Origin: Candidatus Bipolaricaulota bacterium
GTDB taxonomy: Bacteria; Bipolaricaulota; Bipolaricaulia; UBA7950; UBA9294
Direction: 5' to 3'
Assembly (NCBI GenBank): GCA_028277345.1
Contig: JANQGM010000005.1
Span: 62,001-126,000 of the forward strand
Length of the DNA stretch: 64,000 nt
Each line of letters begins with the position of its first letter. Position 1 is the first letter of the stretch. Both the position numbers and the translations under genes were made by a program. Below the pieces are notes generated by a model. That model did no database searches. It was not told the origin of the DNA and saw only the letters and a program-made list of their open reading frames with translations. Positions 9,415 to 17,782 of this stretch are shown here, one piece after another.

Positions 9415-9873
9415 CTAATCGGCTTTCCAATGCTCCCAAAGCTCCGCTGTCTCAAGTGGCTTGACCTTATTCTTGATCGCAGCGATCTTGCCATTTTCAT
9501 CGATTGCGGCATGGGAGCGAATGATGCCCCTATACGTCTTGCCGTACATCGACTTCTCACCCCAGGCCCCGTAAGCCTCGGCAGCTTCATGCTCCGGATC
9601 CGATAGCAGAACGAATTCAAGTTCATACTTTGCACGAAACTTCGCCAGCTTCTCCGGCGAGTCCGGTGAGATCCCGATGACAGTCACGCCTGCATCAGCA
9701 ATCTGAGGGCCGATGTCTCGCAGTGCGCACGCCTGTTTGGTGCACCCGGGGGTATCCGCCTTCGGATAGAAGTAGACGATCACGCGCTTTCCCCGCCAGT
9801 CCTTCAACTGCACGACCTTGCCCTGATCCGACGGCAATGCGAACCCAGGTGCCGTGCCTCCCGGTTTGAGCAT
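9415..9873 (-). CDS. bcp: Thioredoxin-dependent peroxiredoxin, Bcp/PrxQ type
   Basis: 152 aa, full length. Thioredoxin fold with the peroxidatic Cys44 in DTPGCTKQAC and a second cysteine five residues later (Cys49), the PrxQ arrangement in which both form the catalytic disulfide. GISPDSPEKLAKF and DPEHEAAEAYGAWGEK are further family blocks. It reduces H2O2 and organic hydroperoxides in the cytosol using thioredoxin. It leads a two-gene unit with DUF454. The start is preceded by GGAGGAATGA on the minus strand. Confidence 0.95.
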   Translation of the reverse strand: MLKPGGTAPGFALPSDQGKVVQLKDWRGKRVIVYFYPKADTPGCTKQACALRDIGPQIADAGVTVIGISPDSPEKLAKFRAKYELEFVLLSDPEHEAAEAYGAWGEKSMYGKTYRGIIRSHAAIDENGKIAAIKNKVKPLETAELWEHWKAD

Positions 9874-9911
9874 TCATTCCTCCTCCACGTTCTCGTTTTT
9901 CAGCCGTTGCA

Positions 9912-10190
9912 CTACACCGATTCCTTTTTGCCGAACGACGATACGACCCTCTTCCGTATCCTGAGCCAGACGCTCGTCGAGTCGTCTCCGAAATCCCAAT
10001 CTCGCTTAATCACCTCATAGTCTGGGTCACTCGATCCGGAATCGTCGAAGGCGATGTCCAGAGGGGCCCATCCTTCTTGCGGCGTTGTCGCAAAGTCGCC
10101 GCTTGGGAGGTGAATTGATCGAGACACATCCCGAAAGCGCGAGTGCAGTGCATGCGACACACGTGACACGATTAATCCCGTTCTTTTCAT
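9912..10190 (-). pseudogene. Remnant of an exported PKD-domain protein
   Basis: 92-codon frame from ATG 10190 with AGAAGGG upstream. Residues about 32-75 match the first half of a PKD domain: FATTPQEGWAPLDIAF, DDSGSSDPDYEVIKRDWDFGDDST, after which the strand pattern is lost and the frame ends in basic sequence. The N-terminal 30 residues resemble a damaged signal peptide (MKRTGLIVSRVSHALHSRF) broken by Arg and His. PKD domains are extracellular adhesive or spacer modules, so this is probably the eroded end of a surface protein. It could still be expressed as a small peptide. Confidence 0.6.
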
Positions 10191-10488
10191 GCAACCCTTC
10201 TCATTGATTTCGCACAGCCTGCTTTCGGGGCTATCAAGAAGAGACCTGCGCATCGCTACTTCTGACAGCAACCAAGATGCAAATACGCCATTCTCCGCGG
10301 TTAACGTGCGTCTTCCCTTCTCGTCCGCCGTACATCAGGATCCATATCCCCAAGCGAAGTCGGACTCCCGAAAGTCTCATAGCCGGGAGGCTGTCTGCAT
10401 GCTGGACAAGAGACATCTCAATACCACACGGTGCTGGAAACACTCGATTCTCGCAGCTGCACGTGCAACATCAGCCGTCTTCACACCC

Positions 10489-11127
10489 TCATACACTCTC
10501 AACGATCACGTGTTGAAGCGCGCTTGGGCTGGAGAAATCGCCGACAAACCTCTGAGAAGTCGGCTTAGTCCGAATGAGCAACGGCGTCGCCGTTACATTG
10601 AGCTCTTCCGATCGTTCAGGTTGCACCAGCACGTTTACAAGCTCAACGATGTAATCCTCGAATTGATCGGAGTTGCGGAAATGTTTCGCAAGCACTCCCA
10701 ATACTTCTTCAGCGCGCTGATAGGTGAGAAACGCCAGTGTAAAATGATAGGGAATTTGATCGAGTGTATTGGCGCGAATGTGTTCGATTCGGCGCCGGAG
10801 CATCTCCATTCGTCCCTGGAGAAAGTTGAGATCGAAGTACACATCCGCATGCAGTTCTTCCGGGAAAACCCCATCTACGCTGACCGCAACGATCACAGGG
10901 ATGTCCTGTTGGGCACGCAAGTCTCTGCAAAGCAGTTCGCCTTCCCTCTTGAGTCGGTCAGTGCGAGAAAAACATACATCGAACTCACGATTGGCCACTG
11001 CTCGTCGGGCTTCTTCCACATTCGAGGCCAGTTCGACCTCCCACTTCCAGGATTTCCTCAAAAACACCTCATAGAGACTCACGAAAGAGGATTCAGACTC
11101 GATAACAAGCGCGGTAAGTGTGCTCAT
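10489..11127 (-). CDS. Degenerate receiver-domain protein next to a KaiC-like ATPase
   Basis: 212 aa from ATG 11127 (CAGGTGA upstream); a longer in-frame start at 11175 would overlap the kaiC-like gene by 40 bp. Residues 1-85 have a CheY-like alpha/beta rhythm (LTALVIESESSFVSLYEVFL, then IPVIVAVS), but the acidic pair is replaced by ES and the usual phospho-Asp strand reads FDVCFSRTD, so ordinary phosphorylation is doubtful. The C-terminal half (about 95-212) is helical and unrecognised. It directly follows the KaiC-like gene in the same operon, suggesting a partner or output protein; that is inference. Confidence 0.6.
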   Translation of the reverse strand: MSTLTALVIESESSFVSLYEVFLRKSWKWEVELASNVEEARRAVANREFDVCFSRTDRLKREGELLCRDLRAQQDIPVIVAVSVDGVFPEELHADVYFDLNFLQGRMEMLRRRIEHIRANTLDQIPYHFTLAFLTYQRAEEVLGVLAKHFRNSDQFEDYIVELVNVLVQPERSEELNVTATPLLIRTKPTSQRFVGDFSSPSALQHVIVESV

Positions 11128-11135
11128 CGAATCGA

Positions 11136-12656
11136 TCACCTGATTCCGAATCTCGTCCCAAGCTGCAGTCCGCAATTGGATATCTCGTACTGGAGGATGT
11201 CTCTTGCATGTGTGCTTCCACGCAATTTAAGGATGTTTAGCAGCTTCTGCACGCCCTGGTTGCGCTCGACATATCGAAGAAGGATGATTCCGTCAACGAT
11301 GGAGCTTAGACGCATACTGTTGGACGCAGCACCGCCCAGCAGCATCCCCTGAGAGGCGCCGAAAGTTTCTGCGGTCAAATAGTTCATCGTGCAACAAAGA
11401 CCGCGTGTTTTGAAGTAGCCGGCTGCTTGTATCAAGAAATCTCGAACCTGTTCTCGATTGAATGCTCCGGATTCCAGACTCGATACCGAGTCGATGACAA
11501 CGCGCTTGGCATTCGCTTTCGACACAGTTCGGACTATGTCATAAAGAAGTCGGTCCGGCACAATATCCAACAAGCTGCTAGTGACAAAGTGAAGCTTTCC
11601 CTCTCGCTTCGCTTCCTCGAATTCGAAACCATGTGCGTTCGCTGTCTTAAGCACCTGAGGAACAGGCTCTTCCAGCGCAACCCAGACGACAGTCTCGTCA
11701 TTCTTGATGCCGGCATCGGCAAAATGCATTCCTAGAAGGCTCTTTCCTGTCCCTGTATTGCCAGCCACCATCAGCATATGTCCTTGAGGTAGGCCTCCCC
11801 CCATCGCGTGATCGAGATCTTCGATTCCCATGCTAAAGCGCACTTGAAAGTTCGTGGCGGCGTGAGATGTATCCACGGGAATCTTGGGGTAGACGAGGAT
11901 GCCTCCAGCACCGATCGTGAAGACAACGGCTCCTGAACGATAGGAGATGCCGCGCATCTTTTCCACCATCATCGTCCGCACGGTTGAGTTCTGACCCGGA
12001 TAGGTTTGAAGACTGATTACGCCGTCCGCCACAAACTCCTCCACGCCATGTCGCGAAAAGGAACTGGCTCCGGAAACAGCTTCCGAAGTTACGACCGTTG
12101 TAATACGTTGCTCCTTCAGTCCCTGAAACAGGCGATACATTCCGTGGCGTATCTCGGTCTGCTGGGAGTTGGCCGCATAGGTACCGAAATACGAACCTAA
12201 GCTGTCAATCCCAACGCGCTTGGCCTTCACCTTGGAGGCTGCAGCATCGATTCGTACAGCCAAAGCACCGAGCCAATCGACATTGCCCGTCTCAATCGAA
12301 CTGGTACGTTCAGGTGGAATGAAAACGAGCGCGATCGAGCCATCCTCGATCAATTGCCCAAGATCCCACCCCAATCCACGTAGGTTTTCCTCAATTTGTG
12401 ATCGCGTCTCTTCGAACGTTACAAGTACACCAGGCTCACCATGCTTCAAAACTCCATCGATGAGAAACTGGCTGAGAAAGATCGATTTCCCGACGCCCTG
12501 TCCTCCCAGCACCAGCACGGATCGACCGCCTGGAAAACCGCCACCAAGAACCTCATCCAGGCCCTCGATACCTGTCGGAACTCGTGGGAGACCTTCTCTT
12601 TTCTCTGGAATGGACTGGTGTTGCGATTCGTTCAGCGTGTGTTGTTTCGCTTCCAT
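11136..12656 (-). CDS. KaiC-like double-domain RecA/RAD55-family ATPase
   Basis: 506 aa, the size of a genuine two-domain KaiC. CI: Walker A GGQGVGKS (51-58) and catalytic Glu pair E82-E83. CII: Walker A GNTGTGKS (299-306) and E329-E330. The KaiC phosphorylation site (Ser431-Thr432 in Synechococcus) aligns with Ser451-Ser452 in MRLSSIVDGIILL, followed by the conserved LKLRGS, so autophosphorylation capacity appears kept, with Ser in place of Thr. Outside cyanobacteria such proteins pair with histidine kinases in stress or timing circuits. No kaiA or kaiB is in the window. A degenerate receiver gene follows at 8 bp, and the divergent neighbours are a histidine kinase, a receiver and an HD-GYP regulator. 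AGGGGGG-rich sequence precedes the start. Confidence 0.93.
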   Translation of the reverse strand: MEAKQHTLNESQHQSIPEKREGLPRVPTGIEGLDEVLGGGFPGGRSVLVLGGQGVGKSIFLSQFLIDGVLKHGEPGVLVTFEETRSQIEENLRGLGWDLGQLIEDGSIALVFIPPERTSSIETGNVDWLGALAVRIDAAASKVKAKRVGIDSLGSYFGTYAANSQQTEIRHGMYRLFQGLKEQRITTVVTSEAVSGASSFSRHGVEEFVADGVISLQTYPGQNSTVRTMMVEKMRGISYRSGAVVFTIGAGGILVYPKIPVDTSHAATNFQVRFSMGIEDLDHAMGGGLPQGHMLMVAGNTGTGKSLLGMHFADAGIKNDETVVWVALEEPVPQVLKTANAHGFEFEEAKREGKLHFVTSSLLDIVPDRLLYDIVRTVSKANAKRVVIDSVSSLESGAFNREQVRDFLIQAAGYFKTRGLCCTMNYLTAETFGASQGMLLGGAASNSMRLSSIVDGIILLRYVERNQGVQKLLNILKLRGSTHARDILQYEISNCGLQLGTRFGIR

Positions 12657-13105
12657 GCGTTCCCCCCCAATGTTTCTTCGAAACGATCCAGATCCTTTGC
12701 AACGTTGATTTCATCTATGCCCATCTGCTCCATTTTCTCTGGGAGTGATACCACTCAAACACACTAGATGATTTGACACAAGAATTTCAAGAGCAGCTGG
12801 GATAATACCGGTGAGAGCTTTCCAGTCCCATGGACGCTGCCAGCTCTATTAGAAATGCGCCTCAAGCTGTCCGAGCTGTGGTTCTTAGCTCTCTGAGATC
12901 AGATGCTTGACGCACCTCGCGGGGACGCTTCGTACTGGCTCCTCGATTCTTGACGCAGATCCACCCGAATCAAGATGCCGGATATCCAATGCTTCAAACC
13001 GGCTCTGCATCGCACGATTCTTCTCCTCTTCCATTGCATCAGACATTTCCCTACAATATTCCCGCAAGTGAAGCATTTGCTCATAGGATGGGAGGCAATG
13101 TACGG
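12657..13105. other. Divergent intergenic region between kaiC-like gene and histidine kinase
   Basis: About 450 bp with no convincing gene. Short frames here on both strands lack family similarity or good ribosome sites. It must hold the promoters of the two divergent signalling units; a TTGACA at about 12774 is visible but has no well-spaced -10. If the kinase used the upstream ATG 12950 the gap would shrink to about 290 bp. Confidence 0.5.
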
Positions 13106-15799
13106 ATGAAGCTGAATCCGAAGATGCGTGTCTGCTCTCTCGGCCACCATCTCAAAAAAATGTTCCGTCTGTCGCGTCGCCCGGTCATAGAACGCCATCG
13201 CCCGTTTCCACTTCGGGTCCTTAGAATCGGCATCTTGCTTGCTGTCTTCTTTGCACTCCTTGCCGGAGTTACGCTTGCCGCCCTGCGAGGCATCGATTAC
13301 CGAATCCGCCGGCGAACCGTGAACAACCTGACGTCCGTCCTCAATGCAACGCGAACCGAGGTTTGGGATGTTTGGGCGAACGTACTCCTCAACGAAGCTA
13401 CGGCCTGGGCAGCCGATCCCTATCTGATCGACTTGACACAGCAATTGGTGAGATCCCGACAAGAACAGGGTTTCGCGGTTGCCAGCCCAGCAATGCAAGA
13501 GATTCGCACCCTGTTCGAAACATGGCTGGGCTTGCGACACGCGTTGGGCATCTTCTTAATCTCCACTGACGGTACTAATCTCGCCTCCATGCACGACGAC
13601 ACCCTATCGCGTCCCAACCTCCTTCTGAAAACCCAAGCGGATCGTCTTGATCACGTCTTTTCGGGAAGCCCTCAGATTTCACTGCCGCTTCCTTCCGATA
13701 TCCCACTTCTCGATTCCCAGGGCGATCTCGTCGAATTCTATCCAACGATGTTCGTTCTAGTCCCTGTAAAGGCCGCGAACTCCGTGCTGGCGGCTCTCGC
13801 CGTTCGCGTCGATGCTGTCAATGATTTCTCGCGCATCGTCGAGTCCGGGAAGCTCGGAGACACGGGACAGACTTATGCCTTCGATCGAAACGGATTGCTT
13901 CTGTCCAATAGCCGGTTTGAGGAATTGGCGAGCTCGACAGGCTATCTCGCACAGAACCAGCTAAGTATGCTGAATTTGCACGTTCGTATCCCAGTTCTGA
14001 CCGATTCTTCATTCGTGGAATGGGGTCCGTTAACGACAATGGCTGCACGTGCAATACGAGGTGAGGACGGACACTCGCTGGAGCCCTATCTCAACTATTT
14101 GGGGATTCCCGTCTTGGGTACATGGCTCTGGGATTCCGACCTGGAGATGGGATTCGCAACCGAGATCAACTTCGCAGAGGCGCTTGGGGCCTTTGTTCAA
14201 GTCCGTCGCCTTGTCTTGGGTCTGGTTTCCTTGGTGGTGTTGTTGGGGGGCGTTTTTTTCTACCTGCTTCTGAAGACGGAACGACGCATGACCAAGAAAA
14301 CGGCACGAACAGCCGCTTACTTGCGTACCATCTTCGATAGCGCTTTGGATGCGATCATCATTATCAATGAACGGGGACAGATCCAGGATATAAACACATC
14401 CACAACGCGTATATTCGGGTACACAAGAGATGAACTCATTGGCAAGGACGTTGGCACTCTCGCGGCGGAGCCGAATAGTTCGGCCCACCCTAGTTACATC
14501 AGTCGCTATTTGCAAACCGGAGAAGCTCGAGTTGTCGGCACAAGTCGAGAGGTGACCGCGCGGCACAAAGGTGGAACGGAATTTCCCTTGCGTCTATCAG
14601 TCAGCGAAGTGCAGATTGAAGGTTCGCTTGTGTTCATAGGGATAATGCAGGACATCCGTGCACAAAAGAAACTCCAAGTCGAACGAGAGCAGCTAGCCGT
14701 CTTCCCGGAAACCAATCCGAATATCGTTGCTCGTATCCTTCGCGATGGCAGCATGGCCTATATGAATCCTTACTTTCTCACACTTCTTCAACAAAGCAAG
14801 ATAGACCAACCGGAAGAAGCGTTCCCCGAGCGGTTCGTTGACCTTGTCGACCAAGTGCTGGATACGGGCGAAATCATCCGAGATCAACAGCATGAGTGCT
14901 TCGATCGTATCTTCAGCTGTCAGTTCACGCCCTCACCAGATAGGGAGTCCGTGTATGTGTTCGGCCAAGATATCACCGAACTCGTTCGAGGTCAGAGAGA
15001 GCTGCGCTTGGCAACAGAAGAAGCTGAGCGTGCCAATCGCGCTAAATCCGACTTCCTTGCTAACATGAGTCACGAGCTTCGCACACCATTGAATGCAATC
15101 ATCGGGTTCTCCGATGTCCTTTACGAGCAGTTTTTCGGCGAGTTGAATGAAAAGCAATCAGAATATGTAGCAGATATCGCCAGCAGCGGCAGACACCTCT
15201 TGGCACTGATCAATGACATTCTCGATCTTGCGAAAATCGAAGCGGGGAAAATGGAGCTCGATCGAGCGCTGGTGCACGTTCCGAACTTACTGCGAGAAAG
15301 CCTCATCCTTATTCGAGAAAAGTGCTTCGAGCACGGCATTACCCTTTCCCTTGAAATCGATCCATCGGCAGAGGAGTTGATGCTTTGGGCGGACGAACGC
15401 AAGATCAAACAAATCTTGTACAATCTGCTCTCCAACGCCGCCAAATTCACCCCGGATGAGGGGAGGATCACGCTTGCTGCAAAACAGTGCGATCAGCCAG
15501 CGCCTTGTCTGGAGTTCTCTGTATCGGATTCGGGAATCGGTATCAAGGCGTCTCACCTGTCAAGTATTTTTGAAGACTTCTACCAAGTTGACGCCACAAC
15601 TTCAAAGTACGTTCAGGGTACGGGCCTAGGCCTCTCCTTGGTTCGGCAGTTCGTGGATCTGCATGAAGGACGAGTCTGGGCAGAAAGCGATGGCGAAGAA
15701 CTGGGAACTCGTTTTGTTGTTCAGATTCCAATCCAAACGAGCTTTGAACGTGAAGAAGAAGTGAGCAAAAGGAGAAACGATGAACGTATTGATCGTTGA
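13106..15799 (+). CDS. Membrane Cache/PAS sensor histidine kinase
   Basis: 897 aa from ATG 13106 (GGGAGG upstream; ATGs at 12950 and 13088 are in-frame alternatives). Order: TM1 about 38-60, a long periplasmic dCache-like region, TM2 about 367-390, two PAS domains (about 404-515, TIFDSALDAIIIINERGQI; and about 528-628), HisKA with phospho-acceptor His656 in MSHELRTPLNAIIGFS, and HATPase_c (about 758-885) with N box LLSNAAKF, G1 DSGIGI and G2 GTGLGL. It senses an external ligand and phosphorylates a receiver. The next gene, a lone receiver, overlaps its end by 20 bp and is the obvious partner. Ligand unknown. Confidence 0.92.
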   Translation: MKLNPKMRVCSLGHHLKKMFRLSRRPVIERHRPFPLRVLRIGILLAVFFALLAGVTLAALRGIDYRIRRRTVNNLTSVLNATRTEVWDVWANVLLNEATAWAADPYLIDLTQQLVRSRQEQGFAVASPAMQEIRTLFETWLGLRHALGIFLISTDGTNLASMHDDTLSRPNLLLKTQADRLDHVFSGSPQISLPLPSDIPLLDSQGDLVEFYPTMFVLVPVKAANSVLAALAVRVDAVNDFSRIVESGKLGDTGQTYAFDRNGLLLSNSRFEELASSTGYLAQNQLSMLNLHVRIPVLTDSSFVEWGPLTTMAARAIRGEDGHSLEPYLNYLGIPVLGTWLWDSDLEMGFATEINFAEALGAFVQVRRLVLGLVSLVVLLGGVFFYLLLKTERRMTKKTARTAAYLRTIFDSALDAIIIINERGQIQDINTSTTRIFGYTRDELIGKDVGTLAAEPNSSAHPSYISRYLQTGEARVVGTSREVTARHKGGTEFPLRLSVSEVQIEGSLVFIGIMQDIRAQKKLQVEREQLAVFPETNPNIVARILRDGSMAYMNPYFLTLLQQSKIDQPEEAFPERFVDLVDQVLDTGEIIRDQQHECFDRIFSCQFTPSPDRESVYVFGQDITELVRGQRELRLATEEAERANRAKSDFLANMSHELRTPLNAIIGFSDVLYEQFFGELNEKQSEYVADIASSGRHLLALINDILDLAKIEAGKMELDRALVHVPNLLRESLILIREKCFEHGITLSLEIDPSAEELMLWADERKIKQILYNLLSNAAKFTPDEGRITLAAKQCDQPAPCLEFSVSDSGIGIKASHLSSIFEDFYQVDATTSKYVQGTGLGLSLVRQFVDLHEGRVWAESDGEELGTRFVVQIPIQTSFEREEEVSKRRNDERIDR

Positions 15800-16148
15800 C
15801 GACGAGGTGCTGAACCGAAAGCTACTCGCCGATGTTCTCCGGGAGAACGGACACGAGGTTACGGTTGCCACCAACGGACAGGAGGGTTTGGAAGAAGCCC
15901 TGCGCAACCCACCTCATCTGATTCTGCTCGATTTAAAGATGCCGGTTATGGATGGCTACGAGACTCTCGAGCGGTTGAAAGCCGACCCGAAAACAGAGCC
16001 CATTCCTGTTTGGATTGTTACCTCCAGCGCCATGCCGGAAGAAATCGAGAAAATTAGGCAGGGGGACGTTGCCGAGTGTTTCACCAAGCCGATCGACATC
16101 GTTGCACTTGTAGAGCAAGTCAACCTGCTGGACAAAGAACGAGATTAG
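15780..16148 (+). CDS. CheY-like single-domain response regulator
   Basis: 122 aa, one receiver domain only. Acidic pair Asp7-Asp8, phospho-acceptor Asp51 in LILLDLKMP, switch Thr81-Ser82, and Lys103 in FTKPID are all present, so it should be phosphorylatable. The start, behind AAAAGGAGA, lies 20 bp inside the histidine-kinase gene, giving coupled translation. With no output domain it acts by protein contact, either on the downstream HD-GYP protein or as a phosphate shuttle. Confidence 0.93.
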   Translation: MNVLIVDDEVLNRKLLADVLRENGHEVTVATNGQEGLEEALRNPPHLILLDLKMPVMDGYETLERLKADPKTEPIPVWIVTSSAMPEEIEKIRQGDVAECFTKPIDIVALVEQVNLLDKERD

Positions 16149-16160
16149 GAGCAGCGCAAG

Positions 16161-17225
16161 ATGGGTTCGCAACGAACCATACTCGTCGTAGACGACGAAG
16201 ACAAAAACCGACGCGTCATGGAGGCGATGCTCGCCCCTTTGGGACACAAGACACTGCTTGCTCAGAATGGCAAAGAAGCTCTGGACATGGCGAGCAACAA
16301 AGCGATCGATCTGATTCTGCTTGATGTCATGATGCCGGGAATCAACGGGTTCGAAGTGGCTGTGAGATTGAAACAGGACGAACGCACCAGCATCATTCCC
16401 ATCGTGATGGTCACCTCGTTGAGGGATAGGGAGTACCGCGTAAGAGCACTTGAAGTCGGTGTTGACGATTTCCTCTCCAAGCCCGCAGATTCAGCGGAGG
16501 TTACAGCAAGGGTGCGATCCCTCCTGAAGGTCAAGGCATACAACGATCACATGCGCAACTATCAGCACGAACTGGAATTTGAAGTCTCTGCACGTACGAA
16601 AGAACTAGCTGCGACGTTTGAGAAACTCAAGGCTGCTTCATTGGAGACGATCAGTCGACTCGCCTCGGCAGCCGAGTACAAGGACGAGGATACTGGCGAG
16701 CACATCATTCGAATGAGCCACTTCTCGGCAGCTATTGCACGCCAGATGGGTCAACCCAGCGATTGGGTGGAACGCCTTCTGTATGCCGCCCCCATGCATG
16801 ATATCGGAAAGATCGGCATTCCGGATCAAATTCTTCTTAAACCTGGGAAGCTCGATGCAAACGAGTGGATCACCATGAAAACGCACTCCGTGATCGGTGC
16901 AGAAATCCTGAAAGGCTCTGACAGCGATTTCATTCAATTGGGCGAGCAGGTTGCCCTTGCCCATCACGAGAAGTGGGACGGAAGCGGCTATCCACAGGGA
17001 CTCGCCGGAGCGGACATTCCCCTCTCAGGAAGGATTGTGGCGATTGCGGACACATTCGATGCCCTGACGTCCAAGCGCCCGTACAAGGAACCGTTTACCG
17101 TTGAGAAGTCTTTAAGCATCATCAAGGATGGTCGCGGCGCACACTTCGATCCCGATGTGGTTGATGCTTTCTTGGCAGTTACTGACGAGATTCTGAACAT
17201 TAAGGCAAGCACCCCGGATTCATAG
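16161..17225 (+). CDS. Response regulator with HD-GYP cyclic-di-GMP phosphodiesterase domain
   Basis: 354 aa, RpfG architecture. Receiver 1-125 with Asp55 in LLDVMMPG, a coiled linker (about 130-165), then HD-GYP 165-345. Metal ligands are intact: His181, His213-Asp214 in MHDIGKIGIPD, His242, His268-His269 in AHHEKWDGSGYP, with the GYP triplet at 276-278. It should hydrolyse cyclic-di-GMP (or cGAMP) under control of the adjacent kinase, 12 bp after the CheY-like gene. Another HD-GYP domain is cut by the right edge of the window. Confidence 0.95.
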   Translation: MGSQRTILVVDDEDKNRRVMEAMLAPLGHKTLLAQNGKEALDMASNKAIDLILLDVMMPGINGFEVAVRLKQDERTSIIPIVMVTSLRDREYRVRALEVGVDDFLSKPADSAEVTARVRSLLKVKAYNDHMRNYQHELEFEVSARTKELAATFEKLKAASLETISRLASAAEYKDEDTGEHIIRMSHFSAAIARQMGQPSDWVERLLYAAPMHDIGKIGIPDQILLKPGKLDANEWITMKTHSVIGAEILKGSDSDFIQLGEQVALAHHEKWDGSGYPQGLAGADIPLSGRIVAIADTFDALTSKRPYKEPFTVEKSLSIIKDGRGAHFDPDVVDAFLAVTDEILNIKASTPDS

Positions 17226-17368
17226 CCACGTTCAGGTCAATGGGCTCCGTTGCGAAACATCGCCACCTCTCTACCTATTCTCCAGGGATGCGAGAGCGCT
17301 ATGATTCTTTAGCCTCATAACCTCTGGACATCGGAACTGGCTGTATCCTCACAGATAGACCTTCGTTG

Positions 17369-17620
17369 TCAGCGCTTGACGGTGACTTTTCCTTGAATGA
17401 TCTTGTTCGCTGGACGGCCGTAGGCCATGGTCTCTCGCGCGAATGCTTGGCCACATTCGGGGCAGCGCAGATCACCGCGCGTGTTGTCTTGAACGATCTT
17501 GTCGACAAAGCACTTGACCAGACGGCCCCCTCCGCCCTTTCGGTACTTAAGGAGCATGGTGCCGCAATCCGCACAGTAGACTCTGATCGTTCGCTTGCTT
17601 CGCCGAGAACTCATCTTCAT
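17369..17620 (-). CDS. Small zinc-ribbon protein
   Basis: 83 aa from ATG 17620 (AGGGT upstream; ATGs at 17614 and 17644 are alternatives). A basic N-terminus is followed by YCADCG and, about 40 residues later, CPECGQAF, plus a single Cys between them. This is a treble-clef or zinc-ribbon of two CxxC knuckles. The glycine-rich KGGGGRLVKCFVDKI between knuckles resembles small ribosome- or RNA-associated zinc proteins. No specific family recognised. It stands alone, convergent with the HD-GYP gene. Confidence 0.6.
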   Translation of the reverse strand: MKMSSRRSKRTIRVYCADCGTMLLKYRKGGGGRLVKCFVDKIVQDNTRGDLRCPECGQAFARETMAYGRPANKIIQGKVTVKR

Positions 17621-17740
17621 CGACCCTAACCGATCAGCAGCCATCGGCCAAGGAACTTCAACTCAGCAGCAAGAAGCGCTTTGACTTCAATCTCTCTTCG
17701 CGTCCCCGTACAATCAGCATATCCGACGGGAATCAAGCAG

Positions 17741-17758
17741 GATTCGATCGTTCGAATC
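17741..17758. promoter_or_regulatory. Inverted repeat GATTCGA-TCGT-TCGAATC
   Basis: Perfect 7-bp arms with a 4-bp spacer, 24 bp upstream of the GTG of the GNAT-cNMP gene. The position suits an operator overlapping the transcript start. The binding protein is unknown. Confidence 0.35.
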
Positions 17759-17782
17759 GTCGATCAAGTCTAGGAGGAAACC

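Noticed and set aside
9000-9635. Minus-strand frame containing SWDFGDGVDG, which looks like a PKD motif
   Set aside because: It runs through the well-supported bcp and DUF454 genes in another frame and has no other PKD feature. The true PKD remnant is at 9912-10190.
10189-11352. Plus-strand frame of 387 codons
   Set aside because: Antisense to the receiver-like gene and the KaiC end; composition is irregular and no domain is seen.
12774-12812. TTGACA and GATAAT as a possible promoter
   Set aside because: The spacing is about 22 bp, too long for a normal sigma-70 promoter.
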